DNA of 64,000 bases from Acanthacorydalis orientalis (Eukaryota > Arthropoda > Insecta > Megaloptera > Corydalidae). Where the stretch lies: positions 36,996,708-37,060,707 of the forward strand of contig CM068314.1 of assembly GCA_034766995.1 (NCBI GenBank). The letters are read 5' to 3'. The notes below the pieces were generated by a model. The model was not told the origin of the DNA. It saw nothing but the letters and a program-made list of their open reading frames with translations, and did no database searches. Position numbers and translations under genes: made by a program. Positions within the stretch are counted from its first letter, which is position 1. Each line of letters starts with the position of its first letter. This document shows positions 11,055 through 24,090 of the stretch, piece after piece.

Positions 11055-13067
11055 CAACACAAATGTAATCATGAAGTAGTTGATGTTATATGAGCATATA
11101 GTGTGAATAATATTATTACATGTGATGAATGTTTCGAAGTTATTTCATTAAGATAACAGTCATTTCAAATGCTTGTTATTAAACTTTAATCTGCACGATA
11201 CACAAAGAAAATCTCGTAATATAAATTAATTTTTGTACTAAAAATTTATTATTTACGATACAAATTAGAAAATTAATGCAAATAGAGATCAAATTTTTTC
11301 ACCGTGTCATAATCCGCTTAAAGGGATAAACAATCAATATTGAGCTCTGTTGTAGTTTAGAGAATGTACGAGTATTATCAGAGTGTATAAATGTTTGTTA
11401 CAGTTTGAATATTATGACTCATATCCTTACTACTATAAGACATTGAAATATCTTTTATTACAAAAAAAACTGTACAAACAAATATGAATAAATGTCATAA
11501 AAATAATTTTTAAATCAAAATTAAATTATACATTATTTATGTTATATGATATTTATTGCATTTTTTGTTAATAAGAAATTATTATTGAATAAATAAAATA
11601 AATATAAAAAACATTCAAAATGTATTTTTTTGATGAAATTATAAAACTGTAATCGATCGAGTAAATGGTAATAACATTCTTTAAATTTAAATCTTTTTTG
11701 GAAAGTTGTTTACACAGAATTTTTTTTTCAAAAACATCTCACATATAAAATAATACACATCTTTGACTATATGGAAGAAATTTTAAAAATTACAAATTTT
11801 ATAATAATACAATAAATGTAAATAAATAAAATAACTATCATGTATGAAAACGTAAAGAGTACAAAAATGTAACATTTTAGGATATTCTGGTTACAACTAA
11901 AGAAAAAGGATGTAGTATTTGAGTGCAGTCAAGTATCAGCTGCGATAAGCAGAAGAGCTATAACGGAGATGCTTGATGCCAACTATGCACCTACAAAAAG
12001 CATAGATTTTATAGATGGGCCGGAAGTAATTCTTCATACATACAATATTACTTTAACATTATTGTGTATGGACGTCGGAATAACTTTTTTTATGAAAGAA
12101 TATCTATAACACATGACATTATTTATAGCCAGTCGATATGCTACAAAACATTGCGGAAAAAATTGCTGGAAAAAGTTGTTTGCAGATTTATTAAGCGAAA
12201 GTTTATTTTCAAAAATATTATTTTATTAACTCTTCAAGACACACATGCATATATATATATATAAATCAATACATAGAAAGTTTTTTTTTTAAGATTGACG
12301 ATAAGTATTTATTTAAGAAAAAAGACTGATAAGAAATTACACAAAAAGTATGTTCATTATTTTATTACTAAATGTATAATTCAGTTATTTGAAAACAGTG
12401 TACACAATGATGCCATTTTTATGGTACACTATACAAAACAATAATAGTAAAAAAATGTTGTATCGATTAAACTTTTAGTACAAGTATTCTATGGTTTTAT
12501 ACTACATTTTAAACAAATTTATATCAACTATAACACGGAAAAGACTAAAAAAATGAACTAAAAATTGAGAAACAGTTATTTTTATTGATCTTTTGTATAG
12601 ACTAGACAGTAGGAAAATCTTAATATGTTTTTATTTGTTACATATATTATTATATTTGTAAAATATGTTATAAAAAATTAACTGTATTTTTTTAAAAAAA
12701 TGCATAATATATAATTTATGAAAACTCAAGTCTATTTAAAAAATGTTAATTGAAAAATAATTCAATTGATAATAAAAAAACAATTACTTCATGCATAAAT
12801 TATAATTTATTAATTAAAATCATATACACTGTAATAAACGAATGTATTTACATAAAGATTAGAAAAAAACTTCTATTCTTTTATTGTTAAACTTTAATAC
12901 AAAAAAATAAAATCGTTAAAGTAAAAATAACATTTTTAAATGAGATACATTAAATGTAAAAATGGATGTTATTTTACTTATAATAATATCAAATAATTAT
13001 ATTGTGTTTAAATATTGAATCTAAATGAAGAAAATCCGTTTATTCGATAAATGTGGGTCAATGTCAA

Positions 13068-13076
<9 letters not shown>

Positions 13077-13136
<60 letters not shown>
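13077..13136. repeat. (TA)n microsatellite
   Basis: About 30 units with one C near 13111. Smaller arrays lie at 12248-12262 and 14654-14672. Confidence 0.95.
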
Positions 13137-13799
13137 ATGTATATAATCAATATAACGAGTGTTTTTCTTTCTAGTGATTCGACTAAAATAAATATACAAT
13201 CGGAGCACATTTAGTACTTACAAAAGTAATATAGAGCAACACTATAGTGAATATTTTATTATGTAGATTCGTTTATCAGACTTACCATTAAATTGCTTCT
13301 ATACGTAAAAGATATACTGAAATTACTTTTCGGATATGAAGTGCGCTTCTTGAATGGTTAATAGCTTATAATCGTTAACTTATATCGTTTGATATCCATG
13401 TTGAAGATTTAAATGTAAAGATAAACTTCCGTATTTAAAATTGAGTCAGTTATTCCTAATGGCGTTGGATTTAAAATACAATTATTCGAAAAGCTTTGAT
13501 TCATAGCTCGTAAAATGGACGATTTTGATTGTGAAATGGACGATCATTAATTCAAATAAGTAATTACGTTCAAGATTTGCCTACTATTTATATTGGATTT
13601 TATTCGGATTGTTTTAAAGCTAATTTTCGTATCAAATATAATTTACGGTATTCGTTCGACTACTGAAATAAATTCAATTCGAAGTAAATGAAAGCCAATA
13701 AAAATATTTAACAAGAAACGCAAGTTATATTAAGATTTTCGTTCCATTTCTATAGCATATTGAATACAAAAATTATGTTTTTATTCACCAGACGAAAGA

Positions 13800-14170
13800 T
13801 ATTATTATGAATAAAGAGAACATTTCACGATTAATTTTCACTACCCTATCATATGGGACAAGACATGCTCCTATAAAAGATCTTTATTCGACAATATTCA
13901 CTTATTACACAGCCCATCCGCTCATAATCGTGGTAGAAAAACCATCATCTATATTTTTTTTTATCTGAAACTAAACACTAACCAGACACGCTATCATACA
14001 CATGGATGAGAAATACTACATAGTCTATATAGGGGAAACATCTTTTTTGCCAATCTCTTAACGAGCTTGTATCTTGTTATCCTTAGAGCACAGTCATGGA
14101 CGTAGAGGGTGCAAGTATATATACGTGGATGGTACAATGTGAAAACATGGTATAGATATCGTGTATAAGA
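13800..14170. promoter_or_regulatory. GC-elevated island
   Basis: Higher GC than its flanks, with the near-palindrome CCCTATCATATGGG and a repeated GTGG(A/T)A pattern. Possible regulatory module. Confidence 0.22.
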
Positions 14171-15156
14171 AACGTAAGTCTATAATAAATGGAAGAATAT
14201 TAGCGAAAATATTTTTAGCATTACTTGTTTGTATATTCACAAACATACTTATTTCAATAACAAAAACAAGGCGAATATTTTAAGTATAATATCGATTCAA
14301 AAAGAATAAATTTAAAAATAAACATACATGTAAAAACGCTATTACTAAATAAAAAACCATAATATGGATGTCATAACAAAAATTAATTGCCAAATTTTAA
14401 ATAATAAAGAATGTTTGAAAAGAAAACGTGAGATAGATAAAAACAAGTGTAGTAATTTTCCAACCATTAATAAAACACTGACAAATTTATGAAGTTAAGT
14501 TCGTACTCCGAAAATTATATATAAGTGTAAGATATAATATTTTATTTAACTATTTTTTTTGTATGATTTCACATATGATGTAGAAAATTTAAGATTTCAA
14601 TGCATAATAAAAGAAAATTTATAAAATTATTTTATTGATAAATATAAACAAAATTATATATATATATATATAATGTGAAAAATAAATATCAGTTGATATT
14701 GCAATACTCAACAATATTCATTTATAATGAAAATAGGAAATAAGCAGTTACTTACAATTTGTATTTGATTAAAATATCAGTGAAATAAAACTATTTCCAA
14801 TTCTATAATCTAAACTATTGAAATATTACATTAATTTAGTGTGTTCAATTTTCTTTCAATATTATCATGAAATTATTTATCACACACAATTAACAGCTAT
14901 GTATCAAATCTTTTCATAAACTATACTTAAAACTTTAAATATTTTTTTTTCAAATTAGTTGTCAACATCGCAAAAATGAAATCCAGTGGACTTGAAACTA
15001 GCCTACATATAAAGTGAAAATCAGTTAATTGCAGGACAAGATATTATAATATGTATTATATTCTTTTAACGAAAAAGTGATTAATTTTAATGTAAGAAAT
15101 CGAAACGCCGCCAGTTTAATTATAGCTGTTTATGACATTGTATCATAGCTCATACA

Positions 15157-15159
<3 letters not shown>

Positions 15160-15214
<55 letters not shown>
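15160..15214. repeat. (TA)n microsatellite
   Basis: About 27 units. Confidence 0.97.
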
Positions 15215-15222
<8 letters not shown>

Positions 15223-15542
15223 AAAAACATACATTTGTTACATGGTTTCTACAAATACAAAAACATTTGTAGAAACTGAAACACGGAACAGCTTTTTTTA
15301 ATACAAATTTTATAACTAAATCATTATAAAGGTTCAAGACAGACCCTTCACATAAATAATTATACATTAGCTTCAATTTTTAAAATAAAATTCTTATTAA
15401 AAAATATGATTAAAAATGTTAAGATATAAAAAATACTGATTCTAAATAAACTATTAATATTATTAACTTTGATACAATTGGTAGCTTGTAGTACCCAGTT
15501 ATGCTTGAGTATTGTAATTTAACTATATAATTATAAATTAAT

Positions 15543-15548
<6 letters not shown>

Positions 15549-15588
<40 letters not shown>
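15549..15588. repeat. (TA)n microsatellite
   Basis: About 20 units, then GTATGTGTATGTGTGTAT and an AGA-rich tract. A 25-bp array follows at 16157-16181. Confidence 0.95.
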
Positions 15589-15595
<7 letters not shown>

Positions 15596-16325
15596 ATGTG
15601 TGTATAAGAGAGAAAGAAAGAGTATATATACATTTATAAATACAAAATAAGATCTTCCTTAACAATCAGAAATAATTCACAATATCACCTTATGAAAATA
15701 AAATTAAATTAAGACTATTGATAAGTATTACTTTGCAGAATTACATGATCCCATACTTTGGCTGAAAACCTATTCAATTTGTCAAAAAGTAAATGTATAT
15801 GAAACATTATTTTTTATCAACTTCTCATGATCAATAGTTCCTTAGAACTAAAAATTCCGTATGTAGAGAACTAATAAAAACTTTTAATGTGAATAAAGTG
15901 AAGTAAATGCTATGTAGTTTCAATATGTTTCTTACAATCTAGATATATTTAAAGATTTTGTAGAAAAAAAAACTTTATTATAATATAAATTTGTTAATAT
16001 ACTAAAAATACAAAAAGGAACTTGAATACGAAAAATTACTGTTTTTTTTACAAGGACTAAACCGTTAAACTAATTGCCTTCAACGCACGCTAGGCGACAA
16101 TTTAGAACCGTATCTTATGGATCATTGCCTTGGTGACAAAATTAATACTCAACACGTATATATATATATATATATATATATTACATGTATATATGTACTA
16201 CGACTCTGTTTTGTGATAATACTTTTGTTTACATGTTTAACTTAATGTACAAAGTATTTCATTAAAAGTTAAGTTATGTTGAAAATTAATTGATGTATAA
16301 TTTTCAAAAAGGTAACTCTCTCTCG

Positions 16326-16326
<1 letters not shown>

Positions 16327-16381
<55 letters not shown>
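16327..16381. repeat. (TA)n microsatellite
   Basis: About 27 units preceded by TCTCTCTCGC. A 16-bp array lies at 16999-17014. Confidence 0.97.
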
Positions 16382-16384
<3 letters not shown>

Positions 16385-17706
16385 TTGTTAAAAAATAAAT
16401 ATACAAGAATACAATTATTACTTAAACAAAAGTTTACAGTTATTTTAATATACAAAGAGCATATTTACAAATTACTACATTTATAATTTTATCTTAATAA
16501 TGATTAAATTTATATAAGTAAAGATACAAACTATACAAACAAAATTCTATAATAAATTATGTATGTTAACTGTTTGCAAAAAAAAATGGAACTTGTGCAA
16601 CAGATTTTTTTTAAAACAACTGTAGGTATCAGTTGTGCATAAACTTCTGAAAAATTGAAATGACTTATATGGTATCTGTTGTATCACTCAAATAACATTT
16701 AATTAATATAGGTCTGTTTAAGATTTTATTTTTATAACGGATGACAATTTTCAGTCGAAAGAACATATGCAGAATATCATACTATTCAAAATTATCTAAA
16801 GTCAAATGCTAGTGTTGCGATAAAATAAACTCAAATATTTTTAGTTGGTTATTTGAAGTTGAAGGACGCGTTGGCATCTAAGGTCAGCAGTGACTGAACA
16901 CATAAATACTCTGTTTATGTACACTCGTGTCAGAATCATCTTTAGTTTCAAACATTAAAATCATATCATATAAAACTGAAATTCTCAAAGAGAGATATTA
17001 TATATATATATATAGGATCTAGGCTGATAAAATACTTAAATCTTGTTTGGTAAAAAAATATTAATAAAATAAAATAGAGTCAAAAAGCTCTAAAAAACAA
17101 TACTTTTAAAACAGTGTGAACTTATAGTAATTTTTACAGATTTTTTAGGGAGAATGTGTTTAGTGACGTGTTTAATGTCCGTAAGCGTTAACATTAGTTT
17201 TCACATTTTTGTTTTATAAATTACAATATCTGCTGATTAACCACTGGATTTTAATAAAAAGATTCTTCTGACCAAAACCGAAAAAAATACAATAAAATCA
17301 ATTTAAGACGATATTAACTAAGATACAGAATTCATATTGTACTGTTAAAAAAGGAAAAAAATTGACAAGATACGGCGACAAATAGTTTGTACTCCCCATG
17401 AACTAATCAAATAAAACAAGGAGGTATATAATAGGATAAGAAAATCATAAAGATTATCAAGAGAAAAAAGTGAAAAAATGGACTCCAAGACAAAGCTTAA
17501 TAGAAAAATAAAGTAAGAAATTTGAATTTTAAATTATGAGAATTTTATTTATTATGATATATTGAAATTTGGAAACCCATAATAGCAGAATTTTATTACT
17601 AAAGGCTGGTGTGGTTAAAAAATACTTTAGTTCAAAAACGACGACTGGCGTTGAAAAATTTATAAGGTTTAATTTTTGTATCAAATTAAACTATCTCGTA
17701 TGTGTG

Positions 17707-17710
<4 letters not shown>

Positions 17711-17766
<56 letters not shown>
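17711..17766. repeat. (TA)n microsatellite
   Basis: About 28 units, bordered by TGTGTGTATG on the left and GAAAGAGAG on the right. Confidence 0.97.
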
Positions 17767-17769
<3 letters not shown>

Positions 17770-17953
17770 AGAGAGCCAGACAGAGGGATGTGTGTGAGAG
17801 AGAGAAACTAATGAAAATTTAAAAAATATATGCATAAAAAAATACTTCAAACTAATTACAAAAGAGAAATTCATGAATTCTCGCTCTTAATTTGCAAAAA
17901 TATTGTGTGTGAATGTGTATAGAGTGTGTTTATGTGTATGTATGTATATATAT

Positions 17954-17989
17954 ACATATATGTACGTAAGTTAATACGTACATATATGT
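17954..17989. other. Perfect 14-bp inverted repeat
   Basis: ACATATATGTACGT at 17954-17967 and its exact complement ACGTACATATATGT at 17976-17989 flank an 8-nt loop. Possible hairpin or dimer-binding site; no function can be assigned. Confidence 0.6.
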
Positions 17990-18150
17990 GGTTTTACAGT
18001 TTTTAAAGTTATATTTCAAACTAATGTCTATATTCTAAATGAGAATATATTTTGTTCCATAAAATAATAAAGAAATCTATATTCATGGGTTGATATCTAA
18101 GGTAAAATAAACGTATAAAAGTTACGCTTATTGTATATTCTTTATTGTGC

Positions 18151-18510
18151 ATTATATTTTATATGAAATTAAATCTTGATATCGATTATATTCAAAAAAT
18201 TCATTGTATTTTTTCAGTGCGAATCTTAAATATCGAACGTGCCAATAAAATAGATCGGTACTAAAAATATACAATGTCAAGCACGCTATGTATTTTAGCA
18301 AACATTGAAGCCTATAATCGAATGCATCCGCCAATTTCGAAATGTCGGATTTAGACACCTCTCTATAGCAAGTAGAGCTACCTTTATGGAACCTTTTATT
18401 GTCATTGTTATACCGCCAAATAGCTGTTTCGCTCGACTCAAATGACTGTTTAGATGTATCAGATGTGTTGTTATACTCGTTGTTTAAAATTATGTTGGCG
18501 TTACGTGAGA
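18151..18510. promoter_or_regulatory. GC-elevated island
   Basis: CpG-bearing sequence (TCGAACGTGCC, CGCTCGACTC, GGCGTTACGTGAG). Possible regulatory module; the open minus frame shows no known domain. Confidence 0.22.
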
Positions 18511-20154
18511 AAATGAAACACGAATGTTATGTGAAATAAAAATTGAATGAGTACATTTTGTTATATACAGACTAGTAATGGTTATAATATCATATGAGTT
18601 TTTAATCAAAACATTTACTTTTATGACGTTTAGTATTACAAAAAAGAAAACAATGATCAGAAAAACATATCTGTACTTTATTTTATCATATCAATTTTAA
18701 GATCAATAGTTTCATCTAAGAACTACTTTCTTCATAACATGTTATCAAATAAATATTTTAACTAAAAGACACAATAATCCAAGCTTACTTTTAAATAAAA
18801 ATTCATTGTCTGCGTACTTAAAAAAGAAATTGTAAACATAAGAGTTTTCCTTTAATAAAAAAACTACATTAATTAGATACAGTTTAGAAAATAAATCTCT
18901 TCAACTTTATAGTACTGAACAATTTGAGATGATTTTATAATTATTACTATGATTTATTACTAATGAATTGTCCGAGCTAAAAATGAACTTTGTGCTTTAT
19001 AATTAATACTTTTAACTATTTAAATCGAATAATAATAAAATATAACCAGAAATCTACATAAATACATTGCTGAAAATCTGCTGATAATATCTTTATTTAA
19101 ACAGAATATAATTATCTTTCTTGAGTACAGTAGTATTTTATTGAAAAAAAAAATAAATTATTAACATTTGCTTTGATTTATCACTTTAATGAGACGAACT
19201 AAAAGTGAGAAAGTCAAAATGATCAAGATTTTCTTAGACAAGAGTTAATATATTCTTATTCATCCTCCGTGTTCTGTAAATATAACCTTATCAGGTTATT
19301 AATCTATCAGGGTTATTAAAATACAACATGAATAGAAAAAAAAATGTCTTTGAAAGCCTTAAAATCACGTGTATTGGTTCGACAACTAAAAATATAACGC
19401 TTTACGTTGGAGGAACATAAATATTGCGATAATATTGTAAACATTGTCTAAAATAAAGAAAATTATTTAATTGTTTGAATGAATTAAACTTTTTTACATA
19501 TAAATTAATTGTTTAATCAAGAAAAAACAGACATGATTTTTTTAATCATCAATCATATTTGAAAACAAAGACAATTTAAAAAATAAGAAAGATTATAAAA
19601 AAAAATAATTATTCCAATTATTTTAATGCAGTAACTAAAAACCTAATTATTCAAATAAAATATTTAAATTAATATATACGAAGCATGACATATTTGTTTT
19701 GAGTATGATTTAAAACATGTATCTTTCAGAAATAAATTTTTTGTTTACATCATAAATCAAAAAAAAAATCCACTATTTTGAGAACACCAGCTTGCAGAAA
19801 AATCTGTGTCATCAGCTTTTCTATATTTTGGTACTTTGAAGATGATGATATCGCTATCTAAATCCTCATGAAAAAATAATCAACACTGAACAATGTGGAT
19901 TTATTTAACATTTTTGGCCAGAAAAATGTTTGTGATTTGTAGGGTGAAGTAAAGAAATAATTTGTGAAAGTGAATTTAGCAACAGTATCAGAATTGTACT
20001 ATGGCAGAAATCGCAAACTAAAATTTTATAAACATTGCAATAAAAAAATTCAAGACTTCCTATTAATATGAATCTTTCAGAATGTATATTACGAAGATTA
20101 AAGTATTGGCAAAAAAGAGTAAAGAATTGAAAAAAATTTACTACACACAATGCA

Positions 20155-20158
<4 letters not shown>
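18511..20158. other. AT-rich non-coding stretch
   Basis: No gene seen; a minus-strand patch at 19780-19865 reads DLDSDIIIFKVP in one frame but cannot be extended. Confidence 0.5.

Positions 20159-20214
<56 letters not shown>
20159..20214. repeat. (TA)n, left flank of pogo-like element
   Basis: About 28 units ending exactly where the CCGTATATCTCG terminal repeat starts. Confidence 0.97.
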
Positions 20215-20216
<2 letters not shown>

Positions 20217-20948
20217 GTATATCTCGGCGTATAAAGAGACCTTTAAAATTCAAAAAAAAAATCCAAAAATAGAGGGTCGTCTTATATGCCCGATACAAGA
20301 ACAAAAGCTTTAAAATAACATGAATAATTTATTGTGCTTTATAGAAATTAAATTCTTATTTTACAAAAAGGAACTTAAACTTTGGTATATAACATAAATT
20401 CATTGAATAATTCATTTTAAATAAATATTTTTAAAAATAAAATACATTTATATGCTTATAGGTCCCAGTTTTATTCATCAATAGTCTAAAATTTTATGAA
20501 GCACATCCGGAGGTTCATTGTTTAAATTCTCAACATACGGGTCGGGATCCAAATCTATCGAGTCAGCTTCATTTTCATTGTCATCAGTGTCCCATAATAG
20601 ATTATCTTCCATACCATCCATAACATTAAAGATCCCGGACTCTGAATGATTTGATTACATTCCCTCCTTTTACCTTATCCCACGCTTTGTTCACGAAATC
20701 ACACAGCCATAGCCTTCTACATCAAGCCGTGCAAGATCTTTCAATACACAGTATATCAAAACAAGGTGATTCCCCGAAAACCTAATTCCCCTAATTTCGA
20801 TTTCGGACATAGAATTGTTTTATAACATGTGAAAAAGGTGTTCAATTTAGGATCGTCTTATACGACCGATATATGATAAATGCATAAATTTCATCTCAAA
20901 ATTTCGACTTCGTCTTATACATAGGTCGCCTTATACAACGAGATATAC

Positions 20949-20950
<2 letters not shown>
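20215..20950 (-). mobile_element. Pogo/Tigger-like DNA transposon, internally deleted
   Basis: The 736-bp element has terminal inverted repeats beginning CCGTATATCTCG at 20215 and ending CGAGATATACGG at 20950. About 23 of the first 27 bases match between the ends. Inside each end is a subterminal motif TCGTCTTATA followed by a GACCGAT-like block (about 20278-20294, 20853-20870), with another copy at 20911. On the minus strand (20478-20712) are fragments of a pogo-type transposase tail: WLCDFVNKAWDKV, IKSFR, then after a frameshift GIFNVMDGMEDNLLWD, an acidic run and a stop. AWD-x-V...SFR...GI...D is the usual end of pogo/Tigger/CENPB-like transposases. The catalytic core is absent, so this copy is non-autonomous. 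The terminal repeats abut (TA)n on both sides, in keeping with a TA target. Confidence 0.8.
20478..20712 (-). pseudogene. Pogo-like transposase C-terminal fragment
   Basis: This is the coding remnant of the 20215-20950 element. The upstream part reads WLCDFVNKAWDKVKGGNVI and SFR before a stop. A -1 type frame change then restores GIFNVMDGMEDNLLWDTDDN, followed by an Asp/Glu/Pro-rich tail ending HKILDY and TGA at 20478-20480. In pogo-like transposases this segment follows the DDE domain and usually ends in an acidic tail, as here. DNA binding and all three catalytic residues are missing, so it cannot encode an active enzyme. Confidence 0.75.

Positions 20951-20989
<39 letters not shown>
20951..20989. 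repeat. (TA)n, right flank of pogo-like element
   Basis: About 19 units starting exactly after the terminal CGG. Confidence 0.97.
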
Positions 20990-20991
<2 letters not shown>

Positions 20992-21230
20992 CAAAAAATA
21001 ATAAGAGGTAAATGAATAATAAGTTTTTTAAAAAAATATTAAAACAACAGATGGCCTACACAATCTATTTCTAGATAGAAATTAATTTCATTGTTGACAT
21101 TTAAATAATAAAATCGACATAACTTATAAGACGCGATACAAATTACTAGTAATAAATTTTCAAACAAAAAGATAAGAAAACAACTTTTCATAAAATTCTA
21201 CGTATATAATACGAAGTATAAACATTTCGA

Positions 21231-21730
21231 GCTCCTAACACCTTCCATAAACAGGAAATATCTCGTTCTTCTCTACGCATCGACAATTTCCAGTGAATAA
21301 TGAGTAATATCTTTAGCAGAAGTGGATGCTCCTCCCACCCATTCTAAGAAATAAATGTTAAAACATCATCAAATATGTATTTACCGGCACGTGGAGACGA
21401 CGTATTTTCTCCCGGGTGTACAGAGTAAACGTAAGTAAGTAAAAGATAATCATTATGAACAGACAAGGGGCGAAGAGAATGTTTCTACACCGTTAAGAAT
21501 TGTTCGGTAAAGGAACCAGTTATTCTCCATTTGAACACGACTTGACATTATATTGCGCCTCAATAGGCCTGAAGCAGGCCGCACAGGTATACGGAACACT
21601 GTTGTATCGAACAGTGGAATGTTTTATCAAAGACTAGTTTTACATGAGGGATTCTATGCTCAAGGCATGCAGTGTTCTCTCGTGGTGGTTATATTCTCTG
21701 TTAAGATAGTACGTACCGGAACACAGATTA
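21231..21730. promoter_or_regulatory. GC-elevated island with a plus-strand donor
   Basis: CpG-containing, with CCCGGGTGTACAGAGTAAAC followed by GTAAGTAAGT at 21431, a possible 5' splice site. The frame at 21553-21873 has no recognised domain. Confidence 0.25.
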
Positions 21731-23216
21731 GATATAATGCTACTTTGAATGGCGTGTTAATACCCGCTCTTATTGTAATTTCTCAAATTGTTGATGAATA
21801 TTATATTAATATTCAAAATGTGTTATATCATATATTCATTTTATTCATTATAGATACACATGTGTGCATATAATTCTTTTAAAGAAGTTGTAACGTTTAA
21901 AACGAGTTTGTATTTTATGGCGAAAACATATTTATAAAGAAAACTATTTGATCATTTATTATCTTCCATAATAAATGATAGAATAGTCAATTAATTCAAA
22001 AAATGAAAATTACGTATAAGTTATTTTGTTTATATAAATATATAAATTCATTATATATATATATATACTCGTATATATATAATGTATATATCTTTTTATA
22101 AAATTTATGTAAAATATTAAATAAGAACGAAAAACTTTTTGATAAAGAATTTTTTATAATGAATTTTACTACGATTTTAAAATTATTTAACTTCAATATA
22201 GAAAAAACAATTGTTAAAAAATATATCCCAATACAACTTTATTTTACATATTAAAATATCAATTCCTCTTTTATTGTATAAAACACTATTTGTAAACAGC
22301 TGATTTGTTAAATAACACGCTTTTTAAAACTGCTATTTGCAAAACATTCATTTTTGGGTGTCATCAGCGATGATAACAATTATATTAATCAACTGTTTTT
22401 CAATGAAATAGAGTTCCCTTTCGGGTAAATAACTTTCAACTACACCAGTTCATTCAGATGGACGTACCATTATTTTACATTTTTATCAAAAATATATTTG
22501 TAGAGTACATTTATAACGATTACAACATAATTTAATATCAAATATGTTTTGTATGTAGTTTTCAATTAATATGTCAATGTTAATTATATAATTAGTTGTG
22601 TATTCCATTTTTCCAATTATGTTTTTATTAGATTATAAATATCTAGTCAAACCGAGTTTTTTTTGATGTCTGCCAGAAACGAAATACCTTTTTGTAACAT
22701 TGCACGTAGAGGAATTTATGCTTCATATAACGTTGATTTGCATAATGGTCGCTTTTTCAGGAACGCAACAAAAACATTATATGAAGAAAAAGCGGATTAC
22801 GAAACTTCACTATATTTTGACATTAAACTTATAATAAAACTCATTTACATTTACAAATATTTAGATGTGTAAAATTTTCAATTAAATAAGAAATCTTACT
22901 ATTAAAGTCATTTTATATCTAGAATATAAAACGTGTCAGCTTTTTATTATAATGATAAAAGCATAAAATATGTAATATTTAAATAAAAACTTTAATATGG
23001 GCAATGATAAATATACAATTTATAAAATGCATTATTGATTTTAAAATGTTAGAATTACTAATGTATAACATAAATATTTTGTCATCATTATTCTGTGTTG
23101 AAAAAATCTATTAAATTATCTCAGAATGGAATATTTTTTAAGTACTGACATTAAAATGAACTTCTTTTAATTACAAAATTACTAATCATACATATTTATT
23201 CATTTATTATCACACA

Positions 23217-23218
<2 letters not shown>
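21731..23218. other. AT-rich non-coding stretch
   Basis: Contains an imperfect TA palindrome at 22050-22085. No gene supported. Confidence 0.55.

Positions 23219-23261
<43 letters not shown>
23219..23261. repeat. (TA)n, left flank of fold-back MITE
   Basis: About 21 units preceded by CACACACGCA. Confidence 0.97.
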
Positions 23262-23264
<3 letters not shown>

Positions 23265-23465
23265 ATTCAATTTAGGCTTCCACATGGAAATATTAAAAAG
23301 TGGCTCAGGGGTTAAGAAAAGTCATGTTATTTTTAATTAGTATTTTAATTCAATTCAATACTCAAGTATAATTGAACTAAAATACTAAATAGAGGATAAC
23401 GTGTTTTTTTCATTTTTGTATTTTTTTTAAAAATATTTTCGTATGGAAGCCTAAGTTGAATCACC

Positions 23466-23468
<3 letters not shown>
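23261..23468. mobile_element. Fold-back MITE between two (TA)n blocks
   Basis: The ends carry GATTCAA(T/C)TTAGGCTTCCA as inverted copies (23264 onward; complement ending near 23467). The complementarity continues inward, with a CA(T/C)GTTAT block and an 18-bp core (23338-23355 against 23370-23387) with one mismatch, around a 14-nt loop at 23356-23369. The whole 208-bp unit is therefore one long imperfect hairpin. It has no coding capacity. (TA)n arrays touch both ends (23219-23261, 23469-23505), which suggests insertion at TA by a Tc1/mariner-class transposase. It could also be folded as a small-RNA precursor, which the sequence alone does not show. Confidence 0.85.

Positions 23469-23505
<37 letters not shown>
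23469..23505. repeat. (TA)n, right flank of fold-back MITE
   Basis: About 18 units starting at the end of the MITE. Confidence 0.97.
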
Positions 23506-23508
<3 letters not shown>

Positions 23509-24090
23509 ATTTCATGAATATAAATGTCTTTTTATAAGGAAAAATATTAAAAGATATTAAGTAATTCACTATTCTTGAAATACCTAAATGCGTCATTTTG
23601 TAACATTTTCTATTTTTAACAAACCCTTCTTAATGAAATTACTACGTATTTTTTATCTTATAAAACTATACGAATCTAATATATTATAAAATTAAACTTT
23701 TACAACCTTTTTAAGGAAAAAAAATTAAATTGAACGTAAGAAAAAAAATATTAATTTTAAAATTGCAACCTGTTGCAAAATTTGAAAAATAAAATTGAAT
23801 TTAAATAACACGAATAGTTTTCATAATAAGATATTTGGAAATGATAGGGAAAATTTTAGAATATTATATATAAAAAAACACTATTTGAAGTAAATAAAAA
23901 AAAATGTCTTATTTGCTTTAATAATATTTCATTTTTGCCAATAATGAACTAAGTTTGTACTGGTATGAGATTTCGCACAAATATATTTTCGTATCTGTTT
24001 ATCAAAAAAAAAGGAAAAAAAATACAATAATGCTCTCTACCGAACGATGTAATATTATATGTATAAAAGAAATAGTAATATACAATGTGA
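23506..24090. other. AT-rich non-coding stretch
   Basis: Nothing seen. Confidence 0.6.

Larger units (their letters stand above)
9511..13799. other. AT-rich non-coding stretch
   Basis: Holds arrays at 9924, 10327, 11010, 12248 and 13077 and a small GC-richer patch at 11880-12020. No gene supported. Confidence 0.55.
14171..18150. other. AT-rich non-coding stretch
   Basis: Five (TA)n arrays, a perfect inverted repeat at 17954-17989 and a small island near 16080-16150. No gene supported. Confidence 0.55.

Noticed and set aside
21418..21445. GTAAGTAAGT at 21431 as a definite splice donor
   Set aside because: The hexamer is common by chance in 64 kb and no open frame or exon start pairs with it.
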